Shown here piece after piece: positions 1 through 7,984 of a stretch of 11,835 bases of DNA; the stretch's first letter is position 1, and each line of letters opens with the position of its first letter. Below the pieces are notes generated by a model. It searched no databases, was not told the origin of the DNA, and worked only from the letters and a program-made list of their open reading frames with translations. The position numbers and the translations under genes are program-made. The stretch is from UMGS172 sp045647525 (GTDB taxonomy: Bacteria; Bacillota; Clostridia; Oscillospirales; Acutalibacteraceae), in contig JAZRMK010000029.1 in the NCBI GenBank assembly GCA_045647525.1, positions 1 to 11,835 on the forward strand, in the 5' to 3' direction.

Positions 1-553
1 CGTAGGTGTTCTTAATGCGGACAATTCAATGCTGAATCCTGATTTCAGAAGTTATGAAAGAACATTTTCGTTGCTGACGCAGGTCGTCGGACGTTCCGGC
101 CGCGGTGATAAAAAGGGTGTCGCCGTAATACAGACCAACGATCCCGAGAATAATATCATTGACCTTGCCGCAGCGCAGGATTACGAGGCGTTTTATAAGA
201 CCGAGATTTTAACCCGCAAACTTATGATATATCCACCTTACTGTAATATTGCTTCGGTGGTGTTCAACGGTGAAAACAGGCCGTTTACTGAAGAAGCTGC
301 TTCCTTCTGCCTTGATATTATCAAGCGAGAGGTGGGCAACAATTACAGTTCGGTAAAACTACGTGTTTTGGGGCCGACTGCGGCGGCAGTACCTAAGGTG
401 AATAACAACTACCGTTACAAACTTATAATTAAATATAAGAACTCAAAGGATTTCCGTCAGATGATGCGTCAAGTTCTGTGCGATTTCAATAAGTCGACAT
501 ATGCAAAGAGCGTATCTGCATTTATAGACGTTAATCCTGACAGCATTATTTAA
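1..553 (+). CDS. priA: Primosomal protein N' (replication restart helicase PriA), C-terminal part
   Basis: The reading frame is open from position 2 with no start codon in the window, so this is the last ~183 codons of a protein that is normally over 700 residues. Helicase motif V/VI-like sequence is visible: VGVLNADN at the very start, then LLTQVVGRSGRG, the QVxGRxGR arginine-finger motif of the superfamily 2 helicase core. The C-terminal PriA domain follows, including YPPY and the closing IDVNPDSII, close to the usual D-(I/V)-N-P ending. PriA recognises stalled forks and reloads the replicative helicase. The two zinc-binding cysteine clusters and the Walker motifs lie upstream, outside the window. 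def starts 10 bp after the stop, with its ribosome binding site in the gap, so the two are probably co-transcribed. Identification is firm; only completeness is unknown. Confidence 0.93.
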   Translation, partial: VGVLNADNSMLNPDFRSYERTFSLLTQVVGRSGRGDKKGVAVIQTNDPENNIIDLAAAQDYEAFYKTEILTRKLMIYPPYCNIASVVFNGENRPFTEEAASFCLDIIKREVGNNYSSVKLRVLGPTAAAVPKVNNNYRYKLIIKYKNSKDFRQMMRQVLCDFNKSTYAKSVSAFIDVNPDSII

Positions 554-563
554 GGAGTATAGT

Positions 564-1010
564 ATGGCTTTAAGAAATATTGTTTTGAAAGACGATCCTA
601 TTTTAAGAAAAACGTCAAGAAGCGTACTTAATTTTGATGAAAAGTTAAGTATGCTGGTTGACGATATGATAGATACAATGTATGAGGCTGACGGTTGCGG
701 TCTTGCTGCACCTCAGGTTGGCATTTTACGCCGTATATGTATTGTAGACGTCGGTGACGGTCCCATTGAGCTTATCAATCCCGTTATTGTTGAGGAATCG
801 GGCGTTCAGGAGGAAACCGAAGGCTGTCTTTCGATACCCGGTGAATACGGTGTGACAAGAAGACCTATGAAGGTCACCGTTAAAGCTCAAAACCGAAAGG
901 GCGAAACCTTTACTGTTTCGGGAGAGGGTTTGAAAGCACGTGCATTTTGCCACGAAATTGACCATTTGAACGGAATTCTTTATACAGATAAGGTTATAAG
1001 AAAAGAGTAA
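564..1010 (+). CDS. def: Peptide deformylase
   Basis: This 148-residue protein removes the formyl group from the N-terminal methionine of nascent proteins at the ribosome exit. All three family motifs are present: GCGLAAPQVG (residues 44-53), EGCLS (86-90, metal-ligand Cys88) and HEIDH (130-134, metal-ligand His130 and His134 with catalytic Glu131). The length fits the short deformylases common in Clostridia, without the long C-terminal helix of the E. coli type. The ATG has an AAGGAG ribosome binding site that overlaps the priA stop. fmt, which adds the formyl group that this enzyme removes, starts 14 bp after the stop, so writer and eraser of N-formyl-methionine are adjacent. No residue looks abnormal. 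Confidence 0.97.
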   Translation: MALRNIVLKDDPILRKTSRSVLNFDEKLSMLVDDMIDTMYEADGCGLAAPQVGILRRICIVDVGDGPIELINPVIVEESGVQEETEGCLSIPGEYGVTRRPMKVTVKAQNRKGETFTVSGEGLKARAFCHEIDHLNGILYTDKVIRKE

Positions 1011-1024
1011 TTTGGGAGACATTT

Positions 1025-1948
1025 ATGAGAATAGTTTTTATGGGAACGCCCGACTTTGCAGTTGGCTCTTTGAAAAAACTTATAGAAGACGGCCACGAGA
1101 TAGTCGGCGTTTTCACGCAACCTGATAAACCGCAGGGCAGAAAAATGGTACTAACTCCACCGCCTGTTAAAAGGTTTGCCGAAGAGCAGGGGCTTACTGT
1201 TTATCAGCCAAAGTCGGTCAAAACCGACGAAGCGTTGGAACTGCTTAAAAGCCTTGCACCTGATTTGATTGCTGTTGTGGCTTACGGTAAAATTTTGCCG
1301 AAAGAGATACTAAACCTGCCTAAATTCGGGTGTGTTAACGGACACGCTTCGTTGTTGCCAAGGCATAGAGGTGCATCGCCTATCCAGTGGGCAATTTATT
1401 GCGGTGACAGTAAAACAGGTGTTACCACAATGCTTATGGACGAAGGTATGGACACGGGTGATATGTTGCAAAAGGCAGAGGTGGAAATTACTGATGACGA
1501 TAATTTTGAGACTTTGCATGATAAATTAGCAATAGTTGGTGCCGAACTTTTGGCTGAGACAATTAAAGGTTTAGAAAACGGAAGTGTTACTCGAACAAAG
1601 CAACCCGAAGAAGGCGTTTGCTACGCACCCATTATCAAAAAAGAAATGGGTGAAATTGATTTTAACAAATCGGCTAATGAGATTGACTGTCAGATCAGAG
1701 CGTTTACTCCTTGGCCTTCTGCGTTTATGTTTATTGACGGAGTACGTGTTAAGGTTATAAGCGCAAAGGTCTCTGAAAATTGCAACAAAGCACCCGGTGT
1801 TGTTGTTGAGGCTAAGGATTCGATAAAAGTTGCCTGCGGTAACGGAACAGCCATTGAGATTTTGGATATTCAGCCGCAGGGAAAGGGAGTTATGAGCGCT
1901 AAGGCGTATCTTAACGGCAAACCTGTTAAGGAAGGTACTGCTCTGTGA
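1025..1948 (+). CDS. fmt: Methionyl-tRNA formyltransferase
   Basis: This 307-residue enzyme transfers the formyl group from 10-formyltetrahydrofolate to the amino group of methionyl-tRNA(fMet). The N-terminus MRIVFMGTPDFAV is the usual start of the formyltransferase fold. The catalytic trio is visible as Asn105 and His107 in NGHASLLP and Asp143 in DEGMDTGDM, matching E. coli N106/H108/D144. The folate-binding loop SLLPRHRGASPIQ spans 109-121. Residues from about 205 form the C-terminal OB-like tRNA-binding domain. The start is supported by a GGGAG site 8 nt upstream. The TGA stop overlaps the GTG start of rsmB by 4 bp, suggesting translational coupling. The length is normal for the family. 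Confidence 0.97.
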   Translation: MRIVFMGTPDFAVGSLKKLIEDGHEIVGVFTQPDKPQGRKMVLTPPPVKRFAEEQGLTVYQPKSVKTDEALELLKSLAPDLIAVVAYGKILPKEILNLPKFGCVNGHASLLPRHRGASPIQWAIYCGDSKTGVTTMLMDEGMDTGDMLQKAEVEITDDDNFETLHDKLAIVGAELLAETIKGLENGSVTRTKQPEEGVCYAPIIKKEMGEIDFNKSANEIDCQIRAFTPWPSAFMFIDGVRVKVISAKVSENCNKAPGVVVEAKDSIKVACGNGTAIEILDIQPQGKGVMSAKAYLNGKPVKEGTAL

Positions 1949-3210
1949 GAAATGCACGTTCAGTTGCCGTTAATGTGCTTCGTTCCATAATAGAAGACAG
2001 AAGTTATTCAAACATTGCTGTTGACTCGGCTATAAAAAAAGCAGAACTCGACCGCAAAGAAGCTTCTCTTGCGACAACTCTTATATACGGAAGTTTGCAA
2101 AGGAAGATTACCCTTGAACGTATTGTTGAGGGGTTGAGTTCGAAAAAAAGCAAACTTGACGGATTTGTACTGTCGGTGTTACTTGTTGGACTTTATCAGA
2201 TTCTTTTTCTTGATAGAGTTCCGTCGTCAGCCGCGGTCAATGAAACTGTTAATATTGTAAAACAATCTAAGTTTAAGTTTGCATCGGGGTTTGTTAATGC
2301 AATTTTGCGTAAAGCATCGGCAAATAGAGATGAAATTTTAAAAAGCATCGATGAAAGTCGCGATATTTCATACAAATATTCCTGCCCCGTACCGTTGTTA
2401 AAAAGTCTTATTGCCGATTACGGTAGGGATTTAGCAGAAGGATTTTTGGCGGCTTCCTTGGAAACACCTAAAATGTTTGCAAGGGTCAATACCCTTAAAA
2501 CCACCAAAGACGAACTTTTTAAAGTTCTTGAAAGCAAGGGCATTGAGTGTGTTGAGTCGGATGTTGAAAATGCTTTTTACACCAAAAACGGCGGTAGTCT
2601 TATGAGCGTTCCTGAGTTTAGGGACGGTTTGTTTTATGTTCAGGATCTTGCGTCACAAAAGGCTATTGATGCATTGAACATTGCCTCCGGCATGAGAGTG
2701 CTTGATATCTGTTCTGCACCCGGTGGAAAGAGCTTCACTGCGGCTATGTACCTCAACGGTGACGGTGAAATTGTTTCTTGTGACATTTACGAGCAACGCG
2801 TGGAACTTATAGAAAAGGGTGCTAAAAGACTTGGTATCAACTGCATTAAAACTCAGGTTGCCGATGCATCAAAATCCTATGATTTAGGCTCGTTTGACCG
2901 TGTTATTTGCGACGTACCGTGTTCGGGCTTCGGCGTTATTCGCCGCAAACCCGAAATCAAGTACAAGGATGAGTCGTTTGAGGAGTTACAACAGTTACAG
3001 TTTGAAATTCTGCAAAATGCAGTTGTGTATTTAAAAGAAAACGGCAAACTGATGTATTCTACCTGCACTGTAAGATGTGCGGAAAATGAACAGATAATCG
3101 AAAAATTCCTTAAAGCAAATGAAAATTTTTGTGTAGAAGAAATGAGGACTATGATGCCTCAGACTGACGGTACCGACGGTTTCTTCTACTGTATTTTGAA
3201 GAGGAAATAA
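1945..3210 (+). CDS. rsmB: 16S rRNA (cytosine-967-C5)-methyltransferase, RsmB/Sun type
   Basis: This 421-residue protein is a SAM-dependent methyltransferase that makes m5C in 16S rRNA. Residues ~1-140 form the NusB-like RNA-binding domain, with the typical SSAAVNETV and FVNAILRK stretches. The SAM-binding motif LDICSAPGGKS lies at ~253-263. The two working cysteines are Cys326 in DVPCSG and Cys374 in YSTCT, matching C325 and C375 of E. coli RsmB. The closing DGFFYC is also typical. It starts with GTG inside the fmt stop (GTGA overlap), which favours coupled translation. rlmN begins on the base after the stop. The NusB fusion together with this neighbourhood separates it from the related RsmF and NSUN enzymes. 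Confidence 0.96.
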   Translation: MRNARSVAVNVLRSIIEDRSYSNIAVDSAIKKAELDRKEASLATTLIYGSLQRKITLERIVEGLSSKKSKLDGFVLSVLLVGLYQILFLDRVPSSAAVNETVNIVKQSKFKFASGFVNAILRKASANRDEILKSIDESRDISYKYSCPVPLLKSLIADYGRDLAEGFLAASLETPKMFARVNTLKTTKDELFKVLESKGIECVESDVENAFYTKNGGSLMSVPEFRDGLFYVQDLASQKAIDALNIASGMRVLDICSAPGGKSFTAAMYLNGDGEIVSCDIYEQRVELIEKGAKRLGINCIKTQVADASKSYDLGSFDRVICDVPCSGFGVIRRKPEIKYKDESFEELQQLQFEILQNAVVYLKENGKLMYSTCTVRCAENEQIIEKFLKANENFCVEEMRTMMPQTDGTDGFFYCILKRK

Positions 3211-4245
3211 ATGGACAAAAAGGATTTACGTTCTCTTAGTTTAGAGGAGCTGACTGCCATCGTCAAAGAGATGGGCGAACCTGCTTTCAGAGCAGGTCAG
3301 CTTTTTGGTTGGTTGCAGTCGGGAGTGGAAAATTTTGATGAAATGACCAACATTCCGTCGAAATTAAGGGAAAGATTAGCAGAAGGTTACTATATTGTAA
3401 CCGCAAAAGTGAAAAAAAGACTTGAATCTTTAATAGATGATACTGTAAAATATCTTTATGAGTTGCATGATGGAGAACTTGTTGAATCTGTACTTATGAA
3501 GTATAATCACGGTTATTCTATTTGCATTTCAACGCAGGTTGGTTGCCGTATGGGATGCAGCTTCTGTGCATCAGGTCTTAATGGGCTTAAAAGAAGTTTG
3601 TTGCCGGGCGAAATGCTTGCACAGATTATGACCGCCCAACGCGATCGTGGAATAAGAATCTCTAACATCGTGCTTATGGGTATGGGAGAGCCGCTTGATA
3701 ACTTTGATAACGTTGTAAGATTTTTGCAGCTTGTAAGCCACGAAAAAGGTCTTAACATAGGCCTGCGTCATATTTCTTTATCAACTTCGGGATTGGTACC
3801 GGGAATCTATAAGCTTATGGAATATAAATTTCCAATAACGCTTTCAATTTCTCTTCACGCTCCGAATGACGAGATAAGAAGCAGTATGATGAAGGTCAAT
3901 AAGAGCTGGAATATTGAAAAACTTATTAAAGCGTGCAAAGATTATATTAAAGCTACGGGCAGGAGAATTTCGTTTGAGTATGCTGTAGTCAGTGGTGTAA
4001 ATGACAGTGATGAGTGTGCAAAGCAGTTGGCAAAATTGCTTAAAGGTATGTTGTGTCATCTCAATCTTATACCGGTTAATCCCGTTAAGGAAAACACTTA
4101 CAAAAAACCTGATAGGGAACATATAAAGCGTTTTTGCGATAGAATGAACTCATTGGGTATAAATACAACCGTCAGAAGAACCTTGGGTAGCGATATCGAT
4201 GCTTCCTGCGGTCAGCTTCGCGGTAAGGAACTTGAAAACTCTTAA
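3211..4245 (+). CDS. rlmN: Dual-specificity RNA methyltransferase RlmN (23S rRNA A2503 / tRNA A37 C2-methyltransferase)
   Basis: This 344-residue radical-SAM enzyme methylates C2 of adenosine 2503 in 23S rRNA and of A37 in some tRNAs. The 4Fe-4S ligands are Cys112, Cys116 and Cys119 in CRMGCSFC. Cys333 in DIDASCGQLRG corresponds to the methyl-carrying Cys355 of E. coli, and Cys105, seven residues before the first cluster cysteine, matches E. coli Cys118. NIVLMGMGEPLDN (152-164) is the RlmN signature. An ordinary RlmN is favoured over the resistance paralogue Cfr by this housekeeping context and by the A2503-type length and motifs. The ATG directly follows the rsmB stop, with GAGG in the last codons of rsmB as its ribosome binding site. 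Confidence 0.96.
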   Translation: MDKKDLRSLSLEELTAIVKEMGEPAFRAGQLFGWLQSGVENFDEMTNIPSKLRERLAEGYYIVTAKVKKRLESLIDDTVKYLYELHDGELVESVLMKYNHGYSICISTQVGCRMGCSFCASGLNGLKRSLLPGEMLAQIMTAQRDRGIRISNIVLMGMGEPLDNFDNVVRFLQLVSHEKGLNIGLRHISLSTSGLVPGIYKLMEYKFPITLSISLHAPNDEIRSSMMKVNKSWNIEKLIKACKDYIKATGRRISFEYAVVSGVNDSDECAKQLAKLLKGMLCHLNLIPVNPVKENTYKKPDREHIKRFCDRMNSLGINTTVRRTLGSDIDASCGQLRGKELENS

Positions 4246-4270
4246 AGTTAAAATAAAGGAGGTGCGGAAA

Positions 4271-5005
4271 ATGAATATCACAGGAAATACCGATAAGGGC
4301 AGAGTAAGAAACAGCAATCAGGATGCTTTTGCTTTCGGTTCGTTTGACGATGGTACTATGTGGGCTGTTGTTTGTGACGGTATGGGTGGTGCTAACGGCG
4401 GTAATGTTGCAAGCCGAATGGCAGTTGATAATCTTTCCGCATCGCTTAAATCGGGTTACAGACTAAATATGTCGGAAAACTCATATAAGAATCTTTTGCA
4501 GTCGGCTGTCAATGCCGCAAATATCAGGGTATTTGACAAGTCTAAGGAAGATGAAGGCTTAAAGGGTATGGGTACAACGGTAGTTGCCGTTATGGTGTCT
4601 CATTCGGTTGCATATATTGCCCATGCGGGTGATAGTAGAGCATACCTTTTTGCTGACGGTAAGTTGAATCAGTTGACTCGTGACCACTCGGTAGTTCAGT
4701 CGATGGTTGAAGACGGTAAGATAACAAAAGAGGAAGCTCGTGTTCACCCGAGAAAGAACGTTATTACAAGGGCTTTGGGTGTTGATGATACTATTGATGT
4801 TGAGTTTACTGTTGTAGATTTACCTCAAAAATATTCTCTGCTTCTTTGCACCGACGGTTTGACCAACTATATCACGTTAGGTGAATTGGTGGATATTCTG
4901 GACGGTGAGGACAGAGCAGAGGTTGCAACAAATTTGATAGAAGCTGCTAACAATAACGGCGGCGGTGACAATATCACAGCGGTTGTTATTGATAACATAA
5001 TATAA
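4271..5005 (+). CDS. stp: PP2C-family Ser/Thr phosphatase (Stp/PrpC)
   Basis: This 244-residue cytoplasmic protein phosphatase is the partner that reverses PrkC phosphorylation. PP2C motifs occur in order: TDKGRVRNSNQD (7-18), VCDGMGG (34-40), GMGTT (99-103), HAGDSRAY (118-125), LTRDHS (135-140), TRALG (166-170), CTDGL (193-197) and GGDNIT (231-236). The expected metal-binding aspartates are Asp18, Asp36, Asp195 and Asp233. The start at 4271 is chosen because AAAGGAGG lies just upstream and the protein then begins with the usual PP2C N-terminus. A longer in-frame ATG at 4199 lies inside rlmN without such support. prkC follows after 24 bp, giving the standard phosphatase-kinase pair. Confidence 0.95.
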   Translation: MNITGNTDKGRVRNSNQDAFAFGSFDDGTMWAVVCDGMGGANGGNVASRMAVDNLSASLKSGYRLNMSENSYKNLLQSAVNAANIRVFDKSKEDEGLKGMGTTVVAVMVSHSVAYIAHAGDSRAYLFADGKLNQLTRDHSVVQSMVEDGKITKEEARVHPRKNVITRALGVDDTIDVEFTVVDLPQKYSLLLCTDGLTNYITLGELVDILDGEDRAEVATNLIEAANNNGGGDNITAVVIDNII

Positions 5006-5029
5006 ATTTTAAGGATTGGATGAAGACTT

Positions 5030-7093
5030 ATGGATAAGTTTGTCGGAAAACGACTTGACGGTAGATACGAAATCCGAGAGATTATCGGTGTCGGCGGTAT
5101 GGCCGTTGTTTATAAAGCCTACGACTGTATTGAAGACCGTATTGTTGCCGTTAAAATTCTTAAAGAAGAGTTTATCTCTAACGAGGAGTTTATTTCCCGT
5201 TTTAAAAATGAATCAAAGGCTATTGCTGTGCTTAATCACCCTAATATCGTTAAGGTTTACGATGTTAGTTTTGGCGATTTGATTCAGTATATAGTAATGG
5301 AATATGTTGATGGTGTTACTTTAAAACAGTATATAGGTCAGCAGGCAAGCCTTCGTTGGAAGGATGCAGTCTACCTTACCATTCAGGTGCTCCGTGCATT
5401 ACAGCATGCACATGATAAGGGTATTGTTCACCGTGACGTTAAACCCCAAAACATTATGCTGTTGTCTGACGGTACCATTAAGGTTACCGACTTTGGCATA
5501 GCAAGATTTGCACGCAGCGAACATAAGACAATGACCGATAAGGCTATCGGTTCGGTGCATTATATCAGTCCTGGACAGGCAAGAGGCGAGCAGACCGATG
5601 AAAAAGCCGATATTTATTCGGTTGGCGTTATGCTTTATGAAATGCTCACAGGCAGACTTCCCTTTGAGGCTGAAAGTGCTGTTTCGGTTGCTATTATGCA
5701 GTTGCAGAAAGACCCTGTTCTGCCAAGAGAGATTAACGATACAATTCCTCTTGGATTAGAGCAGATAACTATGCATGCAATGCAGAAGGACTTTAATAAA
5801 AGGTACCGTTCTGCCGCAGAGATGCTTCGTGATTTGGAAGAATTCCGCAGAAGTCCCGATATGGAGTTTGGATATACTTATTTTGTCGATGAAGAACCCA
5901 CAAGGTTTGTCGATGCTGCTGCGGTTGCTGCTGCAACAACACAATCGACAGAGACAGTGAATGATATAAATAACGAATATGATGAAGAAGAGGATGACGA
6001 AAACGAGAAGTCACCTATCATTCCGATTCTTGCAGGTGTTGCTATTGCATTCGTGGCTACCGCTATTATTGTTGCAATTATAATTTTCGGTTTGTTAGGT
6101 AAACGTACAACGTCTTTGGAAGTGCCAAAGCTTGTTGGTCTTGACTATTCGGTATTGCAGACCGATGATAGATACGATGCGTTTACGTTCGATGTTGAAT
6201 TTGAATACAGCGATACTGTCGAAAAGAATAAAATCATTTCGCAGAGCTTCCCCGAAGGCCGTAAGATAAAGAAGACCCAGGTTATAAAGATTGTTGTAAG
6301 TAGCGGTCCTGAGGGAGTGCGAGTTCCCGAACTGTTCAGACTGACTGAAAGCAATGCGATTGCCGAACTTGAAAAAGCAGGCTTTAAGTACAGCATTCAC
6401 CGTGTATACGATGAAGATATCGAGGAAGGACGTGTAATTTCTACTAATCCTGCCGCAGATGAACTGACAGAGCCGGGTCAGACTATCAATGTGTTCATCA
6501 GTAACGGTAAGAAGAAGGTATACCTTACCGATGATGAAAAAGCAAGACTTGATCTTGAAGGACGTAAGGTTGACGAAGCAAGGGAGCTTATTGAATCTTT
6601 GGGTCTTACTGTTAAGATCGAAAATAAGGATGACGAACTTCCTGCCGGCACAGTACTTGCTGTATCACCCGATTCCAATGCGAAGGAAATTGAAAAGGGA
6701 AGCGAAATTACGCTCACTGTAAGTACAGGTGTTATAAATTACGAATATGACCTGACTGTTGATCTGTCGGGATTCAATTTTAATGACACTTATAAGACTA
6801 TCAAGAAACTGTCGGTTTATATAGGCGATGTTGAAGTGGGTTCAGTTACCGAACCCTTTGATGCAAACACAGCAGAGAGCAAGATATTTAAGATCAAGTC
6901 AACAAGTAAAACTGTTGAAGCTGTTGTAATCATCGATTTTGATGCCGACGATAATTATGATCTTGTGTCCGAAGAGGGTGCATTCACCTATATTATCAAT
7001 ATGGCAAATAAGACCGATGAGATAAAAAAAGACAGCATTAAGATTCCTGCTGAAGTTCTCGAACCGAATGATGATGACGGTGAAGATGCGTAA
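5030..7093 (+). CDS. prkC: PASTA-domain membrane Ser/Thr protein kinase (PrkC/PknB/Stk1 type)
   Basis: This 687-residue kinase has a cytoplasmic Hanks-type catalytic domain (~10-275), an acidic linker (~312-327), one membrane helix (~329-357), three extracellular PASTA repeats (~363-427, 428-495, 505-568) and a ~120-residue C-terminal domain with an acidic tail. Catalytic parts are present: the glycine loop GVGGMAVV (20-27), Lys42, Glu61, HRDVKPQN (134-141, Asp136) and DFG (154-156). One residue is odd: the APE-type motif reads SPGQARG where this family has SPEQARG, so the structural glutamate is Gly182. PASTA kinases sense peptidoglycan fragments and, in B. subtilis, trigger spore germination and phosphorylate the neighbouring RsgA (CpgA). 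The AAGGA at 5011 is far (14 nt) from the ATG, and a five-codon ORF lies between. rsgA follows with no gap. Confidence 0.95.
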   Translation: MDKFVGKRLDGRYEIREIIGVGGMAVVYKAYDCIEDRIVAVKILKEEFISNEEFISRFKNESKAIAVLNHPNIVKVYDVSFGDLIQYIVMEYVDGVTLKQYIGQQASLRWKDAVYLTIQVLRALQHAHDKGIVHRDVKPQNIMLLSDGTIKVTDFGIARFARSEHKTMTDKAIGSVHYISPGQARGEQTDEKADIYSVGVMLYEMLTGRLPFEAESAVSVAIMQLQKDPVLPREINDTIPLGLEQITMHAMQKDFNKRYRSAAEMLRDLEEFRRSPDMEFGYTYFVDEEPTRFVDAAAVAAATTQSTETVNDINNEYDEEEDDENEKSPIIPILAGVAIAFVATAIIVAIIIFGLLGKRTTSLEVPKLVGLDYSVLQTDDRYDAFTFDVEFEYSDTVEKNKIISQSFPEGRKIKKTQVIKIVVSSGPEGVRVPELFRLTESNAIAELEKAGFKYSIHRVYDEDIEEGRVISTNPAADELTEPGQTINVFISNGKKKVYLTDDEKARLDLEGRKVDEARELIESLGLTVKIENKDDELPAGTVLAVSPDSNAKEIEKGSEITLTVSTGVINYEYDLTVDLSGFNFNDTYKTIKKLSVYIGDVEVGSVTEPFDANTAESKIFKIKSTSKTVEAVVIIDFDADDNYDLVSEEGAFTYIINMANKTDEIKKDSIKIPAEVLEPNDDDGEDA

Positions 7094-7984
7094 ATGGGTG
7101 AAACTTTGAACGGATTGATAATAAAGGCTATCGCCGGCTTCTGCTATGTAGAAGTCGGCGATGCAGTATATGAATGTAAACCGAGAGGTTCTTTCCGTAA
7201 GGAAGGTGTTTCACCCGTCGCAGGTGACAGGGTTGAGATATCTTTGAACGGAGAAAAAGGTGTCGTTGAAAGGATTTTAGAGAGAAAAAATCTTCTTATC
7301 CGTCCGCCTCTCGCCAATATTGATAAACTTTTCATTGTGTCGTCTTATGCTGTGCCTTCGGTCAATACCTTGCTTATAGACCGAATGATCGCTATTGCCG
7401 AACATTTTTCCATTGAGCCTATTTTAGTCTTTAATAAGGCTGATTTAGGCGATTTTGGTGATGTTGTTAAGGTATATAGCGACATTGGCTATAAAACATT
7501 TGTCGTTTCGGCCGAAACCTGTACGGGTATAGATGCGATTAAGAATGAACTTAAAGACTCGATTTCTGCCTTTTCAGGCAACTCAGGAGTAGGTAAGTCA
7601 AGCATTCTTAATAGGTTGATGCCGCAATTACAACTTAATACGGGAGAGGTAAGTGAAAAGTTGGGCCGCGGACGTCATACGACCCGACAGGTCGAACTGT
7701 TTAAAGTCGAGGGTGGCTATGTTGCCGATACGCCCGGTTTTTCGTCCTTCGAGATAACCGATTTTCAACTTGACGATAAGGACGAACTGATGTATCTGTT
7801 TAAGGAATTTAATGAATATTTAGGATGTTGCAAATTCAATTCCTGCGCGCATATAACCGAACCCGATTGCGCAGTATTGGCGGCTGTCGGCAGCGGAATG
7901 ATTTCAAAATCAAGGCATAGCAGTTATGTTTCGATGTATGACAGTATAAAAAACATCAAACCGTGGGAGCGAAAAGAAAAATGA
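7094..7984 (+). CDS. rsgA: Ribosome small-subunit GTPase RsgA (CpgA/YjeQ)
   Basis: This 296-residue circularly permuted GTPase checks late 30S ribosome maturation. An OB-fold spans ~1-70. The GTPase motifs occur in the permuted order: NKAD (114-117, G4), GNSGVGKSS (162-170, G1/P-loop), RGRHTT (192-197, G2) and DTPG (212-215, G3). The C-terminal zinc site is visible as Cys246 (or 245), Cys251, His253 and Cys259. The ATG directly follows the prkC stop with only a weak GGTGAAG upstream, so translation is probably coupled to the kinase. In B. subtilis the orthologue is a PrkC substrate, which fits this order. The stop overlaps the thiN start by 4 bp. Confidence 0.96.
   Translation: MGETLNGLIIKAIAGFCYVEVGDAVYECKPRGSFRKEGVSPVAGDRVEISLNGEKGVVERILERKNLLIRPPLANIDKLFIVSSYAVPSVNTLLIDRMIAIAEHFSIEPILVFNKADLGDFGDVVKVYSDIGYKTFVVSAETCTGIDAIKNELKDSISAFSGNSGVGKSSILNRLMPQLQLNTGEVSEKLGRGRHTTRQVELFKVEGGYVADTPGFSSFEITDFQLDDKDELMYLFKEFNEYLGCCKFNSCAHITEPDCAVLAAVGSGMISKSRHSSYVSMYDSIKNIKPWERKEK

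Noticed and set aside
726..1022. Minus-strand frame of 98 codons over def
   Set aside because: It is antisense to the well-supported deformylase gene and has no recognisable motif.
4199..4270. Upstream ATG (4199) extending the PP2C phosphatase by 24 residues
   Set aside because: It lies inside rlmN, gives residues unlike a PP2C start, and the ATG at 4271 has a near-perfect AAAGGAGG site.
7963..7980. GTG at 7963 as the thiN start
   Set aside because: The ATG at 7981 overlaps the rsgA stop in the usual ATGA form and gives the normal enzyme N-terminus; the extra residues are just a short basic stretch.
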